Notes under the pieces: generated by a model
Databases searched by the model: none
What the model saw: only the letters and a program-made list of their open reading frames with translations
What the model was told of the DNA's origin: nothing
Made by a program: the position numbers and the translations under genes
Origin: Dechloromonas denitrificans
GTDB taxonomy: Bacteria > Pseudomonadota > Gammaproteobacteria > Burkholderiales > Rhodocyclaceae
Length of the DNA: 64,000 bases
NCBI RefSeq assembly: GCF_020510685.1
Contig: NZ_CP075185.1
Span: forward strand, 434,001-498,000
Reading direction: 5' to 3'
Part shown: positions 47,602 to 56,612 of the stretch, piece after piece
Layout of the letters: every line of letters starts with the position of its first letter
How positions within the stretch are numbered: the first letter of the stretch is position 1

Positions 47602-49212
47602 ATGAAGCCCAATTGCAAGAAGCTTTCTCGCTGGCTGGCGGTAGTCCCGCTGAGCCTCGCGCTGCACGGTGTTTTGCATGCAGAAACCGTCGCCCGCTAC
47701 GGCATTTCGATGGCCGACATCCCGCTGACCACCGGTCAGCCGGATCGCGGCGCCGGTGCCTACCAGTTCACCGGCCACACCCTGTACGACCCGCTGGTCG
47801 CCTGGGAGGCCAACGTCGGCAATCGTCCGGGCAAACTGGTGCCGGGCCTGGCCAGCGAGTGGAAGGTCGATGCCAAGGACAACAAGAAGTGGGTCTTCAC
47901 GCTGCGCAAGGGCGTCAAGTTCCACGACGGTTCCGAGTTCAATGCCGACGCCGTGGTCTGGAACCTGGACAAGGTGCTGGCCGACAAGTCGCCGCAGTTC
48001 GACGCCAAGCAGAGCGCCCAGGTGCGCCCGCGCATTCCGTCGATCGCCTCCTATCGCAAGGTCGGCGACTACGCGGTGGAAATCACCACCAAGGATGTCG
48101 ACGCGCTGTTCCCCTACCAGTTGCCATGGTTCCTGATCTCCAGCCCGACGCAGTGGGAAAAGATGGGCAAGGACTGGAACAAGGTCGCCAGCAAGCCGTC
48201 CGGCACCGGTCCCTTCAAGCTCGACAAGCTGGTGCCGCGTGAGCGGGCCGACCTGGTCAAGAACACCGCCTACTGGGACAAGAGCCGCATGGCGAAGACG
48301 GATCGCATCGTGCTGGTGCCGATCCCCGATGCGATGACCCGGGCCAACGCGCTGTTGAACGGTCAGGTCGATATCATCGAAACGCCGCCGCCCGATGTGC
48401 TGCCGCAATTGAAGGGCGCCGGCTTCAAGCTGGTGCAGAACGTCACGCCGCACGTCTGGCCGTATCACTTCTCGACCCAGCCCGGCTCGCCGTGGACCGA
48501 CATCCGGGTGCGCAAGGCCGCCAATCTGGCGATCGACCGCAATTCGGTGGTCAGCCTGATGAGCGGTCTGGCGACGCCGGCCAAGGGCCAGCTCGACCAG
48601 ACCAGCCCGTGGTTCGGCAAGCCGAGCTTCAAGATCGGCTACGACCTGGCCGCCGCCCGTGCGCTGATGGCCCAGGCCGGCTACAGCCAGGCCAAGCCGT
48701 TGAAGGCCAAGGTGATCATCGCCCAGGGTGGTACCGGTCAGATGCTGTCGCTGCCGATGAACGAGTTCATCCAGCAGAGCCTGGCCGAAGTCGGCATCCA
48801 GGTGACTTTCGAAGTCGTCGAGCTGGAGAACCTCTACCTGCACTGGCGTAGTGGCGCCAAGGCCGACATGAACGCCGGCAAGGGCATCACCGCGATCAAC
48901 CTCGGCTACGTCACCGCCGATCCGTTCTATGCGCTGACCCGCTTTGCCGACAGCCGTTACGTCGCGCCGAACGGGGTGAACTGGGGCGGCTACAACAACC
49001 CGAAGGTCGATGCCGCGATCGACAAGATCAAGACGACTTTCGATACCAAGACGCAGGACGGCCTGCTCGCCTTCGTCCATCAATCGATGGTCGACGACGC
49101 GCTGATGCTGTGGGTGGTGCATGACGTCAATCCGCATGCGATGTCGCCCAAGGTCAAGGAGTTCGTCCAGGCCCAGCACTGGTTCCAGGACCTCACCACC
49201 ATCCGCATGTGA
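47602..49212 (+). CDS. ABC transporter peptide-type substrate-binding protein (SBP_bac_5)
   Basis: A 536-aa periplasmic receptor with a signal peptide ending GVLHA (about residue 27). The Dpp/Opp family pattern is clear: HTLYDPLVAWEANVGNRPGK, WVFTLRKGVKFHDGSEFNAD, RLD-like KPSGTGPFKLDKLV and DIRVRKAANLAIDR. ATG at 47602 is preferred to a TTG at 47590 because GGAG lies at 47592-47595. It probably binds short or gamma-glutamyl peptides (glutathione-like), as judged by the GGT-like gene downstream. Confidence 0.92.
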   Translation: MKPNCKKLSRWLAVVPLSLALHGVLHAETVARYGISMADIPLTTGQPDRGAGAYQFTGHTLYDPLVAWEANVGNRPGKLVPGLASEWKVDAKDNKKWVFTLRKGVKFHDGSEFNADAVVWNLDKVLADKSPQFDAKQSAQVRPRIPSIASYRKVGDYAVEITTKDVDALFPYQLPWFLISSPTQWEKMGKDWNKVASKPSGTGPFKLDKLVPRERADLVKNTAYWDKSRMAKTDRIVLVPIPDAMTRANALLNGQVDIIETPPPDVLPQLKGAGFKLVQNVTPHVWPYHFSTQPGSPWTDIRVRKAANLAIDRNSVVSLMSGLATPAKGQLDQTSPWFGKPSFKIGYDLAAARALMAQAGYSQAKPLKAKVIIAQGGTGQMLSLPMNEFIQQSLAEVGIQVTFEVVELENLYLHWRSGAKADMNAGKGITAINLGYVTADPFYALTRFADSRYVAPNGVNWGGYNNPKVDAAIDKIKTTFDTKTQDGLLAFVHQSMVDDALMLWVVHDVNPHAMSPKVKEFVQAQHWFQDLTTIRM

Positions 49213-49275
49213 TCCACCGGGCCGGGGCTTGCCCCGGCCATTCACCGGCCTTGGCCGGATCGAAGAAAGCGCCTC

Positions 49276-50229
49276 ATGTTTGCCTACATCATCAAGCGTC
49301 TGATCTACGCCATCCCCATCGCGCTCAGCGTGACGGTGGTTTCCTTCGTGCTGGTCTATCTGGCACCGGGCGATCCGCTCAACGCCATCGCCCCGGCCGA
49401 TGCGCCGGAAGAAGTCATCCAGGCCCTGAAGAGCGCCTACGGCCTCGACAAGCCGGTGCCGGTGCAATATGGCCTGTGGCTGCTGCGCGCCGTACAGGGC
49501 GACCTCGGCACCTCGATCGCCTCCGGCCGCGCCGTCACCGCCGAAGTCCTGAGTGCCGTCAGCAACACGCTGCTGCTCGCCGGCATGGCGGCGCTGGGCG
49601 GCGTGCTGATCGGCTGCATTCTCGGCGCGCTGGCCGGCTACCGCCACGGCACCTGGATCGACCGCGTCGCCACCGTGATCTCGGTGATCGGCGTCAGCAT
49701 TCCCCACTACTGGCTCGGCCTGGTGCTGACCATTGTCTTCTCCATCTGGCTGCCCTGGTTTCCGGCCATGGGCGCCGGCCCCGGCGGTTCCTCGGAATGG
49801 CTGTGGGATGTCGAGCACATGCGCCACCTGGTGCTGCCGGCGCTGACGCTGTCGGTGATCCCGATGGGCATCATCACCCGCACCGTGCGCGCCCTGGTCG
49901 CCGACATGCTGGAGCAGGAATTCGTCACCGCGCTGCGCGCCCGTGGCCTCTCCGGCCTCGCCATCTTCCGCCACATCGCCAAGAACACCGCACCGACCGT
50001 GCTCGCCGTCGCCGGCCTGCAGATCGGCTACCTGATGGGCGGCTCGATCCTGGTCGAAACCGTCTTCGCCTGGCCGGGCACCGGCTTTCTGCTCAATACC
50101 GCGATCTTCCAGCGCGACATCCCGCTGCTCCAGGGAACCATCCTGGTGCTCTGCATGTTCTTCGTCGTCCTCAATCTGCTGGTGGACATCCTGCAACCGC
50201 TGATCGACCCGCGCATGGGTCGGAGCTGA
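49276..50229 (+). CDS. ABC transporter permease, DppB/GsiC type
   Basis: A 317-aa inner-membrane permease. It begins MFAYIIKRLIYAIPIALSVT and contains FVTALRARGLSGLAIFRHIA, the EAA-type loop that contacts the ATPase, plus GSILVETVFAWPGTGFLL. It forms a heterodimer with the following permease. Confidence 0.94.
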   Translation: MFAYIIKRLIYAIPIALSVTVVSFVLVYLAPGDPLNAIAPADAPEEVIQALKSAYGLDKPVPVQYGLWLLRAVQGDLGTSIASGRAVTAEVLSAVSNTLLLAGMAALGGVLIGCILGALAGYRHGTWIDRVATVISVIGVSIPHYWLGLVLTIVFSIWLPWFPAMGAGPGGSSEWLWDVEHMRHLVLPALTLSVIPMGIITRTVRALVADMLEQEFVTALRARGLSGLAIFRHIAKNTAPTVLAVAGLQIGYLMGGSILVETVFAWPGTGFLLNTAIFQRDIPLLQGTILVLCMFFVVLNLLVDILQPLIDPRMGRS

Positions 50230-50242
50230 CCGGAGACTATCG

Positions 50243-51139
50243 ATGTCCGCTACTCTCGAACTTTCCCTGCCAACGCCGGCAGTGGCCGCCCCGGCTCCGA
50301 GCCGCAGCTACTGGCTGGTCGTCTGGCGCCAGTTGCGGTGCGATCCGATGGCGCTGGCCGCCGGTCTGGTCCTGCTGATCATCATCGGCGCCGCCGTCTT
50401 CGCGCCCTGGCTGGCGCCGGCCGATCCCTACAAGGCGAGCATGCTGAAGCGCCTGCTGCCGATCGGCAGCCCCGGCTTCCTGCTCGGCACCGACGAACTC
50501 GGCCGCGACATGCTCTCCCGGCTGATGCACGGCGGCCGCCTGTCGCTGCTGATGGGCGTCGTACCGGTCCTCGCCGCCTTCGGCATCGGCACCACCATCG
50601 GCCTGTTGGCCGGCTACGTCGGCGGCAAGGTCAACATGATCATCATGCGGGTGCTTGACGTCTTTTACGCCTTCCCCTCGGTGCTGCTCGCCGTCGCCAT
50701 CTCCGGCGCGCTCGGGCCGGGCATGAGCAACAGCCTGCTCGCCCTGACCCTGGTTTTCGTTCCGCAGGTGGTCCGGGTCGCCGAAAGCGTCACCACCCAG
50801 GTGCGCCAGCTCGACTACATCGAGGCGGCGCGGATGAGCGGTGCCGGCGCTTTCTCGATCATTCGCGTGCATGTCCTGGGCAATGTGCTCGGCCCGGTCT
50901 TCGTCTATGCCACCGGCCTGCTCAGCGTCAGCATGATCCTCGCCTCCGGCCTGTCCTTCCTCGGTCTCGGCGTCAAGCCGCCGGAGCCGGAGTGGGGCCT
51001 GATGCTCAACACGCTGCGCTCGGCGATCTACGTCAATCCCTGGATCGCGGCGCTGCCCGGCGCCCTGATCTTCGTCACCTCAATCGCATTCAATCTGCTG
51101 GCAGATAGCGTGCGCTCGGCCATGGACATCCGTCGATGA
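50243..51139 (+). CDS. ABC transporter permease, DppC/GsiD type
   Basis: A 298-aa inner-membrane permease with the N-terminal OppC segment (RSYWLVVWRQLRCDPMALAA), GTDELGRDMLSRLMHGGRLS and the EAA loop YIEAARMSGAGAFSIIRVHV. GLGVKPPEPEWGLML is typical of DppC. The stop overlaps the next ATPase start as ATGA. Confidence 0.94.
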   Translation: MSATLELSLPTPAVAAPAPSRSYWLVVWRQLRCDPMALAAGLVLLIIIGAAVFAPWLAPADPYKASMLKRLLPIGSPGFLLGTDELGRDMLSRLMHGGRLSLLMGVVPVLAAFGIGTTIGLLAGYVGGKVNMIIMRVLDVFYAFPSVLLAVAISGALGPGMSNSLLALTLVFVPQVVRVAESVTTQVRQLDYIEAARMSGAGAFSIIRVHVLGNVLGPVFVYATGLLSVSMILASGLSFLGLGVKPPEPEWGLMLNTLRSAIYVNPWIAALPGALIFVTSIAFNLLADSVRSAMDIRR

Positions 51140-52200
51140 CACAAACTACCCATTTCCCGCCGCCGATCCAGGATCGGGGCGGTCCCGCCCAGCCGCTGCT
51201 GGTGGTGCGCGACCTGAAAAAACACTTCGCCGTGCGCGGCAGCCCGCTTGAACGGAGCAAGAAGTTCGTCCATGCCGTCGATGGCGTCAGCTTCTCGGTG
51301 CCCAAGGGCAAGACGCTGGGCATCGTCGGCGAATCGGGCTGCGGCAAATCGACCACCGCCCGGCTGATCGCCCGGCTGATGGCGGCCGACGCCGGCAGCA
51401 TGGTGTTCGACGGCGAAGGCGTCGAGGAATTCGGCGGCATCCGCCTGAAGGAATTCCGCCGCAACCTGCAGATGGTCTTCCAGGATTCCTTCGCTTCGCT
51501 CAACCCGCGCCTGACCATTGCCGAAACCATCGCCTACGGGCCGCGCGTCCATGGCATGCCGGCGGTCGAGGCGATGCGCCAGGCGCGCGACCTGCTGGCC
51601 CGGGTCGGGCTGGAGCCGGAGCAGTTCGCCAGCCGCTATCCGCACGAGCTCTCCGGCGGTCAGCGCCAGCGGGTCAATATCGCCCGGGCGCTGGCTTTCG
51701 ATCCGCGCCTGGTCATCCTCGACGAAGCGGTGGCGGCGCTCGACAAGTCGGTCCAGGCGCAGGTCCTCAACCTGCTGCAGGAACTCAAGGCCGAGCGCCA
51801 GCTGACCTACCTGTTCATCTCGCACGACCTGCACGTCGTGCATTACATCTCCGATTACGTGATGGTGATGTACCTCGGCCAGGTGGTCGAAACCGGGCCG
51901 GTCGAGCGCATCTACGGCCAGGCGGCGCATCCCTACACGCGGGCGCTGCTCTCCGCCGTGCCGTCGATGGACCCGGACAACCGGACGCAGGCCTCGCCGC
52001 TGGCCGGTGATCCGCCCAACCCGATCAACCCGCCGAGCGGCTGCCGCTTCCGCGACCGCTGCCCGCATGCCCATCCGGTCTGCGCCAGCAAGGCGCCGGC
52101 GCTGATCGGCATCGCCGGCGAACCGGCGCATCAGGCCGCCTGCCATCTTAACGACCCGGCTTCCGGTCATCCCGCCGCCCTTACGGAGATTCAGCCATGA
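51136..52200 (+). CDS. ABC transporter ATPase, DppF/OppF type
   Basis: A 354-aa ATPase: Walker A GESGCGKSTTARLI, Q-loop QMVFQDSFASLNPR, signature ELSGGQRQRVNIARAL, Walker B LVILDEAVAALD and the C-terminal oligopeptide extension with CRFRDRCPHAHPVC, a four-cysteine-type motif of peptide ABC ATPases. The Walker B follows the D-E-A rather than D-E-P variant. It overlaps the next gene by ATGA. Confidence 0.94.
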   Translation: MTQTTHFPPPIQDRGGPAQPLLVVRDLKKHFAVRGSPLERSKKFVHAVDGVSFSVPKGKTLGIVGESGCGKSTTARLIARLMAADAGSMVFDGEGVEEFGGIRLKEFRRNLQMVFQDSFASLNPRLTIAETIAYGPRVHGMPAVEAMRQARDLLARVGLEPEQFASRYPHELSGGQRQRVNIARALAFDPRLVILDEAVAALDKSVQAQVLNLLQELKAERQLTYLFISHDLHVVHYISDYVMVMYLGQVVETGPVERIYGQAAHPYTRALLSAVPSMDPDNRTQASPLAGDPPNPINPPSGCRFRDRCPHAHPVCASKAPALIGIAGEPAHQAACHLNDPASGHPAALTEIQP

Positions 52201-53177
52201 CTACCCCCGTGGTTTCCCTGCAGGACCTGTCGGTGCAGTTTTGCGGCAGCCGCACCGCCAGCGCGCTGAACGAGGTCAATATCGAACTGGCGGCCGGCGA
52301 GGTGCTCGGCCTGCTCGGCGAATCCGGTTCCGGCAAGAGCGTCACGCTGCGCACGCTGCTGCGTCTGCATCCGGAACGGACGACCAAGGTCCAGGGCAGG
52401 ATGCTGGTCGATGGCCAGGACGTGCTGGCCCTCAAGGGCCGCGCCCTCGATCTCTATCGCGGCGGCACGGTGTCGATGGTTTTCCAGGAGCCGGGCCTGG
52501 CTTTCGACCCGGTTTACACCATCGGCCAGCAGATCACCGAAGCGATCCGCGCCCACGCCGCGATCAAGGAAAGCGCCGCCCGCGCCCAGGCCCTGGCGAT
52601 GCTTGAACGGGTGCAGATCCCGCAGGCCAAACGCCGTTTCGACGCCTATCCGCACGAACTGTCCGGCGGCATGCGGCAGCGGGCGATGATCGCCCTGGCG
52701 CTGGCCTGCCAGCCCAAACTGCTGCTCGCCGACGAGCCGACCACGGCGCTCGACGCCACGGTGCAGATCCAGATCTTGTTGCTGCTGCGCGAACTGCAGC
52801 GCGAAACCGGCATGTCGGTGATCTTCGTGACGCACGACATCGCCGCCGCCGTCGAGGTCGCCGACCGCATCGCCGTGATGTACGCCGGGCGCATCGTCGA
52901 GCAGGGGCCGGTCGGCCAGATCGTCCGCTCGCCGCGCCATCCCTACACCGCCGGCCTGCTCGCCGCCACGGTCGGCACCGAGAACCGCGGCCAGCCGCTG
53001 CTCGCGGTGCCCGGTTCGCCGCCCAACCTGGCCGCCTTGCCGCCCGGCTGCAGTTTTGCGCCGCGCTGCGCCCAGGCCAGCGAGCGTTGCCGGCGCGAGG
53101 TGCCGCCGCTGCAAACGCTGGGCAATCAGGCGCTGGCTTGCTGGCATCCGATCCAGCCGCTGGCGGAGGCTGCCTGA
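52197..53177 (+). CDS. ABC transporter ATPase, DppD/OppD type
   Basis: A 326-aa ATPase: Walker [16 protein letters not shown], signature [16 protein letters not shown], Walker [13 protein letters not shown] and a C-terminal extension with [14 protein letters not shown]. Placed after the DppF-type gene, the reverse of the usual enterobacterial order. The stop shares bases with the regulator start (TGATG). Confidence 0.94.
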   Translation: MTTPVVSLQDLSVQFCGSRTASALNEVNIELAAGEVLGLLGESGSGKSVTLRTLLRLHPERTTKVQGRMLVDGQDVLALKGRALDLYRGGTVSMVFQEPGLAFDPVYTIGQQITEAIRAHAAIKESAARAQALAMLERVQIPQAKRRFDAYPHELSGGMRQRAMIALALACQPKLLLADEPTTALDATVQIQILLLLRELQRETGMSVIFVTHDIAAAVEVADRIAVMYAGRIVEQGPVGQIVRSPRHPYTAGLLAATVGTENRGQPLLAVPGSPPNLAALPPGCSFAPRCAQASERCRREVPPLQTLGNQALACWHPIQPLAEAA

Positions 53178-53872
53178 TGAACAGCGATCCTGTCGAAGCC
53201 GGCCGTGGCCGGGGTGGTCTGGCCGACGATGTGTGCCGGCGCATCGCCGATGAAATCGTCCTCGGCAATCTGGCGCCGGGCAGCCGCCTCGATGAGGTCA
53301 GTCTGGCGGCGCGCTTCAATGTCTCGCGGACGCCGGTGCGCGAAGCCCTGAAACAGCTGGCCATCATGGGCCTGGTGGACACCCGGCCGAATCGCGGCTC
53401 GGTGGTGGCGGCGCTGAGCGTCGACCAGCTCGACCAGATGTTCGAGGCGATCGGCGAACTCGAAGCCGCCTGTGCCCGCCATGCCGCCTTGCGGATGACC
53501 GAGGCCGACCGGGCGCGGATGCTCGAACTGCACGCCGAGGGCCGGGCGGCGATGCAGGTCGGCGACATCGACCGCTACGACGCCGCCAACCTGGAGCTGC
53601 ACGCCACGATCATCCGCGGTTGCTACAACCCGGTGCTGATCGAACTGGCGACCAGCCTGCGCCACCGCGTCTCGAGCTTTCGCCGGACGCAGTTCCGCAA
53701 CGTCGAGCGGATGGGCGAATCCTTCGAGGAACACACGGTGATCGTCGAGGCCATCCTCGCCCACGACGTCATCACCACTTACCGGGAGATGCGCTCCCAC
53801 CTGCTTTCGGCGCGCAGCGCGACGAACCGCGTCGCGCCGGCCTGGGCCGGCCCCAATACCAACGGCAAATAA
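53177..53872 (+). CDS. GntR-family regulator, FCD (FadR) subgroup
   Basis: A 231-aa regulator with an N-terminal winged helix (residues about 15-80; LDEVSLAARFNVSRTPVREA is the GntR signature) and a C-terminal all-helical FCD domain (YDAANLELHATIIRGCYNPV carries the metal/ligand-binding D-x3-H motif). Encoded inside the operon that it probably autoregulates; the effector could be the imported peptide or its product. Confidence 0.92.
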   Translation: MNSDPVEAGRGRGGLADDVCRRIADEIVLGNLAPGSRLDEVSLAARFNVSRTPVREALKQLAIMGLVDTRPNRGSVVAALSVDQLDQMFEAIGELEAACARHAALRMTEADRARMLELHAEGRAAMQVGDIDRYDAANLELHATIIRGCYNPVLIELATSLRHRVSSFRRTQFRNVERMGESFEEHTVIVEAILAHDVITTYREMRSHLLSARSATNRVAPAWAGPNTNGK

Positions 53873-53884
53873 ACGGAGACCGTC

Positions 53885-55474
53885 ATGAATCCCATCCTCG
53901 CCACCCGCGGCGCCGTCGTCGCCTCGCACTCGCTGGCTTCCCAGGCCGGTCTCGACATCCTGCGCGACGGCGGCAACGCCATCGAGGCGACCATCGCCGT
54001 CGCCGCCACGCTGGCCGTCGTCTATCCGCACATGACCGGCATCGGCGGCGACGGTTTCTGGCTGATGCATGCGCCGGGCCAGCCGATGCGCTCGATCGAT
54101 GCCTGCGGCGCGGCCGGCGCCGGCGTGACGCGCGACCTCTACCAGACGCTGTCGAGCATTCCCTGGCGCGGCCCGCTGGCCGCCAATACGGTGGCCGGCA
54201 CGCTGTCCGGCTGGGGCGCTGCCTATGAATTCAGCCGCCGCGAATGGGGCGGCCGGCTGCCTTTCGCCCGGCTGCTCGAAAGCGCCATCCACTATGCCCG
54301 CGAAGGCTTTCCGGTGACCCATAGCCAGGAAGAGAACACCCGCAACAAGCTGGCCGAACTGAACATGCAACCGGGTTTCGCCGCGGCTTTCCTGGCCGAC
54401 GGCAAGGTTCCGTCCTACGGCCAGCGGCATCGTTTTCCGGCGCTGGCGGCGACGCTCGAACAACTGGCGCGGGCCGGTGCCGACGATTTCTATCGCGGCG
54501 AACTGGCGCAGCAGATCGGCGCCGATCTGGCCGCCGTCGGCAGCCCGCTCACTGCCGACGATCTCGCCCGGCACCAGGCCGAACTCAAGGTGCCGCTCGA
54601 AGTCCAGCTGTCCTGCGGCAAGGTCTACAACTTGGCGCCGCCGACCCAGGGCCTGGCTTCATTGCTCATCCTCGGCATCTACGATCGCATTCGCCAGGCC
54701 GGCTGGAATCCGGACAACGTCGCCGGCATCCACGCGCTGGTCGAAGCGACCAAGCAGGCCTTCATGCTGCGCGACAAGCACGTCACCGATCCGGCGGCGA
54801 TGCAGATCGATCCGGCCAGCCTGCTCGGCGACTCGACGCTGGCCGCCCTGGCCGCCGCCGTGCCGCTCGACAAGGCCAGCCCGTGGCCGGCCCCCAACTC
54901 GGACGGCGACACCACCTGGATGGGCGTCGTCGATGGCGAAGGCCGTGCGGTGAGCATGATCCAGAGCATCTACTTCGAATTCGGCAGCGGCGTCGTGCTG
55001 CCGCAGACCGGCATCTGGTGGCAGAACCGCGGCTGTTCCTTCGACCTGCGGCCGAACCAGCTGCGCAGCCTGGCACCGGGGCGCAAGCCTTTCCACACGT
55101 TGAACCCGGCGATGGCCCGGCTAGCCGACGGCCGCCTGCTGGTGTACGGGACGATGGGCGGCGAAGGTCAGCCGCAGACCCAGGCGGCCGTCTTCGCGCG
55201 CTATGTCTGGGGCGGCCACAACGTCCGCTCGGCGGTGGCGGCGCCGCGCTGGCTGCTCGGGCGGACCTGGGCGGAGCAGAGCACGACGCTGAAGCTGGAG
55301 GCGCGCTATGCCCCCGAGATCGTCGCGGCGCTCCGTGCGATGGGCCACCCGGTCGAGGTGGTAGGCGCCTTCGACGAGCGCATGGGGCATGCCGGGGCGC
55401 TGGTGCTGCATCCCGACGGCTGGATCGAGGGCGGCGAAGATCCGCGCAGCGACGGCAGTGTGGCCGGCTGGTAA
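53885..55474 (+). CDS. Gamma-glutamyltransferase-family protein
   Basis: A 529-aa Ntn hydrolase. The likely autocatalytic cut lies before T343 in GDTTWMGVVD; the 187 residues after it match the usual small subunit. GDGFWLMHAPGQP replaces the usual GGGGF-type entry, and the small subunit has GIWWQNRGCSFDL rather than the NDQMDDF-type loop of E. coli GGT, as in the YwrD-like subgroup. There is no signal peptide, so it acts in the cytoplasm on imported peptides. Whether the donor is a gamma-glutamyl peptide is unproven. Confidence 0.88.
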   Translation: MNPILATRGAVVASHSLASQAGLDILRDGGNAIEATIAVAATLAVVYPHMTGIGGDGFWLMHAPGQPMRSIDACGAAGAGVTRDLYQTLSSIPWRGPLAANTVAGTLSGWGAAYEFSRREWGGRLPFARLLESAIHYAREGFPVTHSQEENTRNKLAELNMQPGFAAAFLADGKVPSYGQRHRFPALAATLEQLARAGADDFYRGELAQQIGADLAAVGSPLTADDLARHQAELKVPLEVQLSCGKVYNLAPPTQGLASLLILGIYDRIRQAGWNPDNVAGIHALVEATKQAFMLRDKHVTDPAAMQIDPASLLGDSTLAALAAAVPLDKASPWPAPNSDGDTTWMGVVDGEGRAVSMIQSIYFEFGSGVVLPQTGIWWQNRGCSFDLRPNQLRSLAPGRKPFHTLNPAMARLADGRLLVYGTMGGEGQPQTQAAVFARYVWGGHNVRSAVAAPRWLLGRTWAEQSTTLKLEARYAPEIVAALRAMGHPVEVVGAFDERMGHAGALVLHPDGWIEGGEDPRSDGSVAGW

Positions 55475-55520
55475 GGCAGGACTGGCGGACTTCTTCGAGC
55501 CTCAACAACAGGTCATTCAA

Positions 55521-56492
55521 ATGAAATTCAAATTCGACTGGTTTCTCAAGGGCATGCTGATCGCCGTGGCGCTCGCCTTTCTCTGGCCGGCGCCCGGCGC
55601 CAAGGGCGGCTTCCTGCACCCGGAGCTGCTCAACAAGATCGGCATCGCGCTGGTCTTCTTCCTCAACGGCCTCGGCCTGTCGCTCGCCGCGTTGAAGGAT
55701 GGCGCGCTGCGCTGGCGGGTCCATCTGCTGATCCAGGGTTGCACCTTCCTGGTCTTTCCGCTGCTCGGCTGGGGCCTGCTCAAGCTGAGCGGCGGCTGGC
55801 TGTCACCCGATCTGCAGACCGGCTTCTTCTATCTCTGCGCCTTGCCGTCGACCGTCTCGTCGTCGGTCGCGCTGACCGTTGCGGCGCGCGGCAACGTCCC
55901 GGTCGCCGTCTTCAACGCGACGCTGTCCAGCCTGATCGGCGTCGTCCTGACGCCGTTGTGGATGGCCTGGATACTCGGGCAGAGCGGCGGCGACTTCAAC
56001 GTCGGGCCGGTGATCATCGACCTGCTGCTCTGGCTGGTCCTGCCGCTGGTCCTCGGGCAATTAGCGCGGCCGCTGCTGGCGACCTGGGCGACTCGCCACA
56101 AGGCGCGGATCCAGATCGTCGACCGGCTGACCATCCTGACGCTGGTCTACACCTCGTTCGCCGATACCGTGCAGCAGGGCGTCTGGTCGCACTACGGGCC
56201 GCTGGTGCTGGTCGAAACGGTGGTCGGCGCCAGCCTGCTGTTCTTCATCGTGCTCAGCCTCACCCGGTGGCTCGCCCGGGTCCTCGGCCTGCCGATGGCG
56301 GAGCAGATCGCGGCGGTGTTCTGCGGCTCGAAGAAGACGCTGGCCTCCGGGGTGCCGATGGCCCATCTGATCTTCGGCGCCAACCCGGCGCTCGGCCTGA
56401 TCCTGCTACCGATCATGATCTATCACCCTCTGCAGCTGGCGGTCGGCGGCGTGCTGGCCCAGCACTGGGCTGGCCGGCCGGCCAGGGATTGA
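55521..56492 (+). CDS. Bile acid:sodium symporter family carrier (SLC10A7/YfeH-like)
   Basis: A 323-aa inner-membrane protein with about nine to ten hydrophobic segments. It starts KFKFDWFLKGMLIAVALAFL and has LPSTVSSSVALTVAARGNVP and FCGSKKTLASGVPMA, the paired crossover motifs of the BASS fold in its SLC10A7 branch. Bacterial members rarely transport bile acids; here it may move an organic acid or amino-acid product of the GGT-like step. ATG at 55521; the upstream open frame overlaps the GGT gene and lacks family similarity. Confidence 0.9.
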   Translation: MKFKFDWFLKGMLIAVALAFLWPAPGAKGGFLHPELLNKIGIALVFFLNGLGLSLAALKDGALRWRVHLLIQGCTFLVFPLLGWGLLKLSGGWLSPDLQTGFFYLCALPSTVSSSVALTVAARGNVPVAVFNATLSSLIGVVLTPLWMAWILGQSGGDFNVGPVIIDLLLWLVLPLVLGQLARPLLATWATRHKARIQIVDRLTILTLVYTSFADTVQQGVWSHYGPLVLVETVVGASLLFFIVLSLTRWLARVLGLPMAEQIAAVFCGSKKTLASGVPMAHLIFGANPALGLILLPIMIYHPLQLAVGGVLAQHWAGRPARD

Positions 56493-56499
56493 GGCGGCG

Positions 56500-56537
56500 G
56501 CCGGGCGCCTGGCGGCAGCACGGGCCAGGCGCCCGGC
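56500..56537 (+). terminator. 14-bp perfect hairpin after the ABC-GGT operon
   Basis: GCCGGGCGCCTGGC (56500-56513) and GCCAGGCGCCCGGC (56524-56537) are exact complements with a 10-base loop. It lies 8 bases after the carrier gene and ends about 75 bases before hflX. The stem is very stable; no T-run follows. Likely end of the peptide-uptake transcript. Confidence 0.65.
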
Positions 56538-56612
56538 GCATACTGAATGCCGGCGGCGGGCGGATTGGCAGGTAATATCCGACTTCGCCCACTGCAGAGA
56601 AGCAATTCCCGA

